This document shows positions 4,100 through 7,100 of a stretch of 7,100 bases of DNA, piece by piece. The stretch is from positions 1 to 7,100 of the forward strand of contig DUOR01000097.1 in the NCBI GenBank assembly GCA_012838715.1. Direction: 5' to 3'. The notes beneath the pieces are model-generated. The model searched no databases. It saw nothing but the letters and a program-made list of their open reading frames with translations, and had not been told where the DNA came from. Numbering within the stretch: the stretch's first letter is position 1; the number at the start of each line of letters is the position of its first letter. Origin of the DNA: Actinomycetales bacterium. Its GTDB lineage: Bacteria; Actinomycetota; Actinomycetes; Mycobacteriales; Mycobacteriaceae. Made by a program: the position numbers and the translations under genes.

Positions 4100-5727
4100 C
4101 ACGGCACCAGCTTGCCCGGGTTCATGATGCCGGCGGGGTCCACCGCGTTCTTGATGCCCCGCAGCACCGCGACGCCGACCTCGCCGATTTCCTCGGCGAG
4201 GTACGGCCGGTGGTCCTTGCCGACGGCGTGGTGGTGCGTGATCGTCGCCCCGTTGTCCACGATGGCGCGGCACGCGGCGTCCTTCGCCGTCGCCCACTGG
4301 GCGCGCGGGTCGTCGGACTGCGCGCCGACGACGGTGAAGTACAGCGACGCACCCGTGTCGTACACGTGGCTGATGTGGCACAGCACGAAGGACGGCGCCG
4401 GTGCGAGCGCGCCGGTCACCGCCTCCCCCACCGCCGCGTGGAGCTTTCCGACGTTCGACCAATCGGTGGCGGTCTCCAGGGTTTCGCAGACGGCGCCCGC
4501 GTCGAGCAGCGCGTCGCGCAGCACCGGGGCGCCGAAACGGCCGTGCTCCCAGGCTTCGGCGGGCGCGGCGCCGGCGGATTGGCCGCCGTGGGCCTCGAGG
4601 ATTTCGCGGGTGCGGGCCATCCGCGCCTCCACGACGTCCTCCTCGCCTTCGGCGCCCTCGTACATGGTGATGCACAGGCACCCGGGGTTCATGCTCAGCT
4701 CGCCGATGCCCTCGGTGGAGCCGGCCAGGTTGACCATGGTCTCCGGCTCGTCGGACAGGCGGATGACGGTCGGGCACGTCGCCTGCTGCGTCACCTCGCG
4801 CAGGCCGGCGGCGCCGGCGGCGAAGTCGGGGAACCGGAACGCCTCATGCCGCACCACCGTGGGTTTGCGGTGGATGCGCAGGCGCACCCGGGTGATGACG
4901 CCGAAGGCGCCCTCCGAACCGACGAACACCTCGCGCAGGTCGGGGCCCGCCGCCGACGCGGGGGCGCGGCCGACCTCGGTGATGCCGGTGGGCGTGACGA
5001 CGGTCAGGCCGCGGATCATCTCGTCGAAACGGCCGTACCCGGAGGAGTCCTGCCCCGAGGATCTGGTCGCCGCGTAGCCGCCGATGGTGGCGTACGGGAA
5101 GGACTGCGGGAAGTGGCCCAGCGACCAGCCCTGCTCCCCGAGGAGCTTCTCGGCCTCCGGACCGGTCAGGCCGGCGCCGAACGTGGCCTCGCCGGAGACC
5201 GGGTCGAGGTCCTCCAGCCCGTTGAAGCGGGCCAGGTCGAGGGAGATGACGGCGCCGAAGTCGCCGCGGTCCGGGGTCACGCCGCCGACGACGGAGGTGC
5301 CGCCGCCGAAGGGGACGACCGCGATGCCGCGCTCGGAGCACAGTTCGAGCACCGCGAGGAGCTCGTCCTCCGTGCCGGGGGCCACGCAGGCGTCGGGCGC
5401 GGAGATGACGTCGCCGGAACGCCAGTCCAGCAGGTCCGGGTAGGACTTGCCGCGGGCGCGGCCGAGGCGCTGGTCGCGGTCGGCGGACACGGCGTCGTCA
5501 CCGACGATGGCGGCGATCGCCGCGGCGTCACCGTCGGAAAGCGCGGGTTCGGTGAGCTCGACGTCGTCGAGGGAGGGGCGCTCGGCCGGGCGGGGCTCGA
5601 TGCCGAGGACGCCGGCGAGCAGGCCGCGGGTGCCGTCGCCGAGCGGGCGCGCCTCGGCGGGCGTCCCCCACAGGAAGGGGTGCATGGGCGGGACCGGGAG
5701 CGGGTGGGCGGCGCGGGGATTGGTCAT
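4099..5727 (-). CDS. FAD-linked oxidase of the alkyl-dihydroxyacetone-phosphate synthase (AgpS) type
   Basis: The protein has 542 residues, ATG 5727-5725 to TGA 4101-4099. The FAD-binding PCMH-type domain spans about residues 105-285. It starts at the ISAPDACVAPGTEDEL segment and carries the pyrophosphate loop PFGGGTSVVGG (139-149) and TRSSGQDSSGYG (221-232). The C-terminal FAD-oxidase domain holds Tyr463 in SLYFTVV and the triple histidine HHH (498-500), matching the Tyr and His-His-His needed by eukaryotic AGPS, and ends in DPAGIMNPGKLVP. In eukaryotes AGPS swaps the acyl group of acyl-dihydroxyacetone phosphate for a fatty alcohol. Whether actinobacterial members do this, or act as dehydrogenases, is open. 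The start is chosen because -10 TATAGT ends 7 bases before this ATG and no Shine-Dalgarno sequence exists, giving a leaderless message. It heads an operon with the lipid kinase and diverges from glpD. It resembles M. tuberculosis Rv2251/Rv3107c products. Confidence 0.9.
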   Translation of the reverse strand: MTNPRAAHPLPVPPMHPFLWGTPAEARPLGDGTRGLLAGVLGIEPRPAERPSLDDVELTEPALSDGDAAAIAAIVGDDAVSADRDQRLGRARGKSYPDLLDWRSGDVISAPDACVAPGTEDELLAVLELCSERGIAVVPFGGGTSVVGGVTPDRGDFGAVISLDLARFNGLEDLDPVSGEATFGAGLTGPEAEKLLGEQGWSLGHFPQSFPYATIGGYAATRSSGQDSSGYGRFDEMIRGLTVVTPTGITEVGRAPASAAGPDLREVFVGSEGAFGVITRVRLRIHRKPTVVRHEAFRFPDFAAGAAGLREVTQQATCPTVIRLSDEPETMVNLAGSTEGIGELSMNPGCLCITMYEGAEGEEDVVEARMARTREILEAHGGQSAGAAPAEAWEHGRFGAPVLRDALLDAGAVCETLETATDWSNVGKLHAAVGEAVTGALAPAPSFVLCHISHVYDTGASLYFTVVGAQSDDPRAQWATAKDAACRAIVDNGATITHHHAVGKDHRPYLAEEIGEVGVAVLRGIKNAVDPAGIMNPGKLVP

Positions 5728-5734
5728 GCGATCT

Positions 5735-5740
5735 ACTATA
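5735..5740 (-). promoter_or_regulatory. -10 box of the oxidase-kinase operon (leaderless start)
   Basis: TATAGT on the - strand fits the actinobacterial TANNNT box. It leaves exactly 7 bases before the ATG at 5727, so transcription should begin at or within a base of the start codon. No ribosome binding site is present in those bases. The -35 region is weak and falls inside the palindromic operator. Confidence 0.7.
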
Positions 5741-5742
5741 GA

Positions 5743-5763
5743 CCCAAAGTGTGACACTTTTGG
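5743..5763. promoter_or_regulatory. Palindromic operator between the oxidase operon and glpD
   Basis: AAAGTGT (5746-5752) and ACACTTT (5754-5760) form a perfect inverted repeat around one base. After one mismatch, the outer CC (5743-5744) pairs with GG (5762-5763). It covers the spacer and -35 area of the oxidase promoter, so a bound protein should repress that operon, and it lies upstream of glpD. The size and symmetry suit a TetR- or GntR-type regulator. From memory, M. tuberculosis has a TetR gene (Rv2250c) at this spot. None is present here, so the regulator would be encoded elsewhere. Confidence 0.7.
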
Positions 5764-5818
5764 CGCATATGTAACGCAACTTTTCCCGGAAACCCTCCCG
5801 GCACCCTCCCGATACCCT

Positions 5819-5822
5819 GGAG
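5819..5822 (+). promoter_or_regulatory. Ribosome binding site of glpD
   Basis: GGAG stands 5 bases before the ATG at 5828 and fixes the start. The GlpD dinucleotide-binding motif begins at residue 30, as expected. The glpD promoter is not clear. CATATGTA near 5766-5773 is the only A/T-rich candidate for a -10 box. Confidence 0.7.
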
Positions 5823-5827
5823 TCACC

Positions 5828-7100
5828 ATGACCCCCACCGCACTCAACGCGGCCCGCCGCTCCGCCGACTGGTCGAATCTCGCCGCCGGCCACGAACCCG
5901 ATCTGCTCGTCATCGGCGCGGGCGTCACCGGCGCCGGCATCGCGCTCGACGCCGCCTCCCGGGGCCTCGACGTCACCCTCGTCGACGCCCATGACCTGGC
6001 GTTCGGCACCTCCCGGTGGTCGTCGAAGCTCGCCCACGGTGGCCTGCGCTACCTCGCCTCCGGCAACGTCGGCATCGCGCACCGCTCCGCCCGCGAGCGT
6101 GGAATCCTGATGGAACGGACGGCCCCGCACCTCGTCCACGCGCTGCCGCAGGTGGTTCCCGTGATGGGGAAAATCCGGCCGCTGTCGCTGCTGCCGCGGG
6201 TCGGTTTCATCGCCGGCGACGTGCTGCGGATGCTCGCGGGAACGTCATCGAGGACGTTGCCGCGGTCGCGCACCGTGTCGGCGGCGAAGGTCGCGGAGCT
6301 GGCGCCGACGGTCCGCGCCGGCGACGTGCGCTTCGGGTTCGTCAACCATGACGGCCAGCTCGTCGACGACGCCCGCCTCGTCGTCGCGCTCGCCCGCACC
6401 GCCGCCGGCCACGGCGCGAAGGTGCTGACGAAGGTGCGCGCCACCGACGCCACCGGCACCGGCGCCACCCTCACCGACGAGCTGACCGGCGAGTCCGTCA
6501 CCGTCCGCGCGAAGGCCGTGGTGAACGCCACCGGCGTGTGGGCCGGCGACCTCGCCGACGGCATTTCGGTGCGCCCCTCGCGCGGCACGCACCTGGTGGT
6601 CGACGCCGCGAAGCTGGGCAACCCCACCGGCTCGCTGACCGTCGCGATCCCGGGCAGCGTCAACCGCTTCTGCTTCGTCCTGCCCGCGCAGCTGGGCCGG
6701 GTATACATCGGCTTGACCGACGAGCCCGCCCCCGGCCCCATCCCCGACGTCCCCGAGGCGCCGGAGGAGGACGTCGACTTCCTGCTGGGCGTCATCAACC
6801 AGGCACTGGAGACGCCGCTGACCAGGGAGGACGTCATCGGCACCTTCGCCGGCCTGCGCCCCCTCATCGACACCGGCGACGGCGACACCGCGGACCTCTC
6901 CCGCGAGCACGCCATCATCACCGGCGACGACGGCCTCATCACCGTCACCGGCGGCAAGCTCACCGAGTACCGCCTGATGGCCGAGCAGACCGTCGACGCC
7001 GTCGTCGGCCGCACCGGCCTGCCCGCCGCCGAGTGCGCCACCGCGCGCCTGCCGCTGGTCGGCGCGCCCGGGACGCTCGACGAGGCCACCGGCCCCCGCC
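5828..7100 (+). CDS. glpD: Aerobic glycerol-3-phosphate dehydrogenase GlpD, 3' end beyond the window
   Basis: The frame is open from ATG 5828 to the window edge, giving 424 residues of a family that is usually about 510-590 long, so the C-terminal cap domain is cut off. The enzyme oxidises sn-glycerol 3-phosphate to dihydroxyacetone phosphate with FAD, passing electrons to membrane quinone, and sits on the inner face of the membrane. Visible evidence is the FAD Rossmann motif GAGVTGAG (30-37) with acidic Asp53 closing the second strand, the GlpD signature GTSRWSSKLAHGGLRYL (60-76), GLRPL (342-346) and TVTGGKLTEYR (372-382) near the flavin end of the fold. GGAG lies 5 bases before the start. 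It diverges from the AgpS-like oxidase and lipid kinase across 100 bases that hold a shared palindrome, linking it to glycerolipid metabolism. No glpF or glpK is visible, so use of exogenous glycerol cannot be judged from here. Confidence 0.96.
   Translation, partial: MTPTALNAARRSADWSNLAAGHEPDLLVIGAGVTGAGIALDAASRGLDVTLVDAHDLAFGTSRWSSKLAHGGLRYLASGNVGIAHRSARERGILMERTAPHLVHALPQVVPVMGKIRPLSLLPRVGFIAGDVLRMLAGTSSRTLPRSRTVSAAKVAELAPTVRAGDVRFGFVNHDGQLVDDARLVVALARTAAGHGAKVLTKVRATDATGTGATLTDELTGESVTVRAKAVVNATGVWAGDLADGISVRPSRGTHLVVDAAKLGNPTGSLTVAIPGSVNRFCFVLPAQLGRVYIGLTDEPAPGPIPDVPEAPEEDVDFLLGVINQALETPLTREDVIGTFAGLRPLIDTGDGDTADLSREHAIITGDDGLITVTGGKLTEYRLMAEQTVDAVVGRTGLPAAECATARLPLVGAPGTLDEATGPR

Noticed and set aside
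3248..5754. Long + strand open frames across 3248-5077 and 4210-5754
   Set aside because: They lie antisense to the lipid kinase and oxidase, which carry full family motifs. The products are low-complexity Gly/Ala/Arg/Val-rich and start without ribosome binding sites, as expected of shadows in high-GC DNA.
5749..5766. GlxR (CRP-type) site in the glpD-oxidase intergenic region
   Set aside because: TGTGA is present at 5750-5754, but the matching TCACA half does not occur at the required spacing. The symmetry instead centres on base 5753.
5728..6009. N-terminal extension of the AgpS-like oxidase to the ATG at 6009
   Set aside because: It would run through the palindromic operator, the -10 box and the glpD start region. 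The extension has no family similarity, and the leaderless promoter fits the ATG at 5727.
6049..7089. A 346-codon - strand open frame
   Set aside because: It is fully antisense to glpD, which has clear FAD and GlpD motifs. The translation is Ser/Thr/Ala/Arg-rich with no domain.
1..7100. Mobile elements, CRISPR arrays, tRNA or rRNA genes
   Set aside because: No transposase-like protein, terminal inverted repeats, regularly spaced repeats, cloverleaf or conserved rRNA segments were found on either strand.

Overview
The window is about 70% G+C by eye, codes densely, and reads as chromosomal DNA of a high-GC actinobacterium, most likely Corynebacterium or a close relative in the Mycobacteriales. 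This rests on codon use, a leaderless-type promoter (-10 box directly before an ATG), a site matching the corynebacterial McbR motif, and a gene cluster that, from memory, resembles the M. tuberculosis glpD1/Rv2251/Rv2252 neighbourhood. The organism assignment is an inference. I see no mobile element, tRNA, rRNA or CRISPR array.

Layout. (1) Bases 1-356, + strand: C-terminal end of a heavy-metal P-type ATPase. (2) Bases 444-2339, + strand: a complete half-size ABC exporter with fused membrane and ATPase domains. (3) Bases 2340-3154: a complex non-coding or short-gene interval. It holds converging hairpins after the ABC gene, a 66-residue gene on the - strand (2401-2601), a roughly 295-base leader region for that gene with a good candidate 25-codon leader ORF (2738-2815), competing stem-loops, short tandem repeats, a McbR-like operator (2893-2908), and a terminator-like hairpin behind the next operon (3080-3110). 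(4) Bases 3155-5727, - strand: an AgpS-like FAD-linked oxidase translationally coupled to a diacylglycerol/lipid kinase. (5) Bases 5728-5827: a divergent promoter region with a near-perfect palindromic operator. (6) Bases 5828 to the window end, + strand: glpD, cut by the edge.

How the genes fit together. GlpD oxidises glycerol 3-phosphate to dihydroxyacetone phosphate. The AgpS-like oxidase belongs to a family whose eukaryotic member makes alkyl-dihydroxyacetone phosphate, and the kinase phosphorylates lipid alcohols such as diacylglycerol. The three genes share one divergent promoter region, so they look like a co-regulated glycerol-phosphate/glycerolipid module.

The most interesting part is the - strand unit at 2401-2908. 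A predicted sulfur-responsive operator controls a leader that contains a Met-Cys-Arg-Cys run just before mutually exclusive stem-loops. This is followed by a small acidic protein with no cysteine and no methionine beyond its start. The leader ORF and the regulatory logic are inferred and unproven.
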